From the NCBI RefSeq assembly GCF_021462225.1, contig NC_061794.1:18431784-18495783 (forward strand): a stretch of DNA of 64,000 bases, given 5' to 3'. Made by a program: the position numbers and the translations under genes. The notes under the pieces were generated by a model. It was not told where the DNA came from. It ran no database searches and saw only the letters and a list, made by a program, of their open reading frames with translations. Positions 62,277 to 64,000 of this stretch are shown here, piece by piece; position 1 is the first letter of the stretch, and every line of letters starts with the position of its first letter. This DNA comes from Girardinichthys multiradiatus. Taxonomy: Eukaryota; Chordata; Actinopteri; Cyprinodontiformes; Goodeidae.

Positions 62277-62435
62277 ATCCTGTGAGGACATTTGCACATT
62301 ATCCTATGTGCGTAAAAGACTCAGTCTGTAAAAATGGACTTCCAGGGCTCAGCGTAACTCCTCAGTGCGGTGTGTATTAGTCTTCAACGGTGTTTATTTC
62401 ACCTGCAGGTTCTGTTGGCAAACTGGCCACATCGT

Positions 62436-63902
62436 TCAAACATTGGTCTCTTTGCGCAAACGCTTCATTTGTTGTACATTGTTCTCCATGGCGGTGGGAT
62501 TGGTGATCTCCGTGGTGCAGTTTGCTGGAAACCAGCCCTTCTCTCCGTCCCGCATTCTCTCCCCGTAGCACCATTCTAGGAAAAGCAAACGTTTCTATTA
62601 ATCCCCGACACCACAAACAGAAGACAATGTTAAAAATGAAACTGACGGTGCACAGCATGCCTCACCTTCTTCCTTTTGGAGAACAATAACAAGCTCAGCC
62701 TGTCGCAGGCCAAGTTCATCCGGCTCTTTAGGCATGTAGGTTTTGGTGACTTCGTACTGTGGCAAACCTGAAACACATTCCCATTTACCTGAAATGTCAG
62801 CTGTCATAAAGTGAATGGCTTACAAGGCGGATAGATGGTAAAAAAAGTGCGTTAGCAATTTAGCAGGTGCATCCTAAAAAACATTTTTCAAGTGCAACTT
62901 GGAACAATTTGCAGCAAATGGTGATACACCTAAAGTGTTTATTTAGATGATTATGATGTACAGCTGATAACAGAAATTAAGTGAGAAAATTAGACTTTTA
63001 AATAATACCAAAAACGTCATTTTTAATACAGAAACATCTAAATTAGTGATTGGAAACTTCACACTGAACTTTCTGGGACCTTGATTTCCAAAACGGACTT
63101 TCCTATGATAAGCAGATCAGACCAGTCCCTTCCTCTCAGCCCAGGTGAGACACTTCTGAAATGTGTAGTTCTGGAGCAGCTTAACGCAAGGAATGGGATA
63201 GTTGTAACCTTTGTCCTGGTTACGTGTGTATCGTGGAGATGAGGGCAATGACTCCCACCGCAGTTAATGACTTGTGAATTTCCCCCAAACTCTTGAATGG
63301 GCTTTGCTCATAATCCTCTTCAAGTTCCACCTTTTTTTTCTTTCACTCAACCTTCGGTTAATATACTTTCATATAGTGCTGTCTTGTACACAATCTGACC
63401 CATGACTGATTCAGTCATTTTTTAATTTTGTTTCGCTTTTGGTCTCATATAATAGTTAATAAGTAACTTTATGGAGGACTTTTCACTGATAAAATGAAAT
63501 GCTTTACTGTAACAACCATAATAAGCCGAGCTTTTAAATGACCAAAGCATCAAGTTAAAATGAGTGTTTAAATAAAAAGATAAAGATTGGTAGAACTCTA
63601 ATCACCTATTAGCCATTTTTATAAAAAATTTCTTAAAACTGTCCACATGAATGAATGCAACTTTTTCTTCCACAAAGCAAAGTGTGTTACCCATCTGTTT
63701 AGGATTTAAGGGTCTTAAAATGTGCATATGAAACATCAGACTCATCGTCTGCTGCTGAAACTACATGGATTCCTTGGGAAGCTCATTCACTTATTCAAAT
63801 TCCCTTCTGTGATCAAACCATTCGGTCTTACCATCTGTGGAAGCGAAGACCCCGACCTGCTTCTGCTCATTAAGAGCGATTATCCATCGTGCCCGGTCCA
63901 CC
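62436..63902 (-). CDS. C-terminal exons of an ephexin/SGEF-type Rho guanine nucleotide exchange factor (partial)
   Basis: Three exons, 63832-63902, 62666-62767 and 62436-62575, join in phase; the gene continues upstream beyond the window. The first exon encodes the end of a PH domain (VDRARWIIAL, the usual closing helix). The next two encode an SH3 domain: YEVTKTYMPKEPDELGLRQA (RT loop with the acidic DEL), then EEEWCYGERMRDGEKGWFP with the diagnostic WCYGE tryptophan and GWFP. The protein ends NVQQMKRLRKETNV, so the last four residues are a class I PDZ ligand. DH-PH-SH3 order and an ET[ND]V end are known in ARHGEF16, ARHGEF26 (SGEF) and ARHGEF5. These proteins activate Rho-family GTPases at the membrane. 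Which paralogue this is cannot be settled from the 102 or so residues seen. Confidence 0.85.
62768..63831 (-). other. Intron of the RhoGEF gene, no feature recognised
   Basis: A 1.06-kb AT-rich intron with no exon or known repeat. Confidence 0.5.
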
Positions 63903-64000
63903 CTTGGCAAAAGAGCACAGGAATAACAATGAAGTGTTTCTCATTAAGGGGCCACAGCTGTTAGAACATCTTGAACTACAATTTTTGCCAACAGAGGGAG

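Noticed and set aside
1..64000. CRISPR arrays, operons, phage or bacterial islands
   Set aside because: No spaced direct-repeat arrays or prokaryotic gene layout; the window is vertebrate nuclear DNA.

Overview
The window is a stretch of a teleost fish nuclear genome. Genes are split by GT-AG introns, the non-coding DNA is AT-rich, and Tc1/mariner, hAT-like, LINE and tRNA-derived SINE sequences of the kinds common in ray-finned fish are interspersed throughout. I could not fix the species; a percomorph is likely. All exon structures were built by hand from splice sites and reading phase, and each assembled protein is open from start to stop.

Layout. 1-12.9 kb: no gene found, mostly decayed Tc1-like elements and one SINE. 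12.9-20.8 kb (minus): a 13-coding-exon Gfo/Idh/MocA-family NAD(P)-dependent oxidoreductase of 427 aa. 20.9-24.1 kb: the divergent intergenic region to the next gene, carrying a three-layer transposon nest (LINE remnant, then a hAT-like element, then a Tc1 element). 24.1-27.6 kb (plus): taf10, a TFIID/SAGA subunit. 29.3-53.9 kb (plus): ppih, the spliceosomal cyclophilin H. Its 13.3-kb first intron holds two Tc1 copies in opposite orientation and, between them on the minus strand, a single-exon GPR160-like receptor gene. 57.2-62.0 kb (plus): ybx1, the Y-box cold-shock-domain protein. 62.1-63.9 kb (minus): the last three exons of an ephexin/SGEF-type RhoGEF that continues beyond the window.

The genes do not form a pathway. 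taf10 (transcription), ppih (splicing) and ybx1 (mRNA binding) are housekeeping genes placed in the same direction, and the ppih-ybx1 adjacency is as I recall it for human 1p34. The most recent activity is a Tc1 family with ~200-bp terminal inverted repeats, present as four nearly full-length copies (1.57-1.61 kb). One of these still encodes an uninterrupted transposase with an intact DD34E triad, but it lacks 14 residues present in its relatives.

I found no novel defence or mobile system. The points most worth a second look are the cysteine-rich oxidoreductase gene, the nested transposons, the nested receptor gene flanked by inverted Tc1 copies, a frameshift shared by two Tc1 copies, a 0.7-kb segment bounded by 21-bp direct repeats, and a Y-box in the promoter region of the Y-box protein gene itself.
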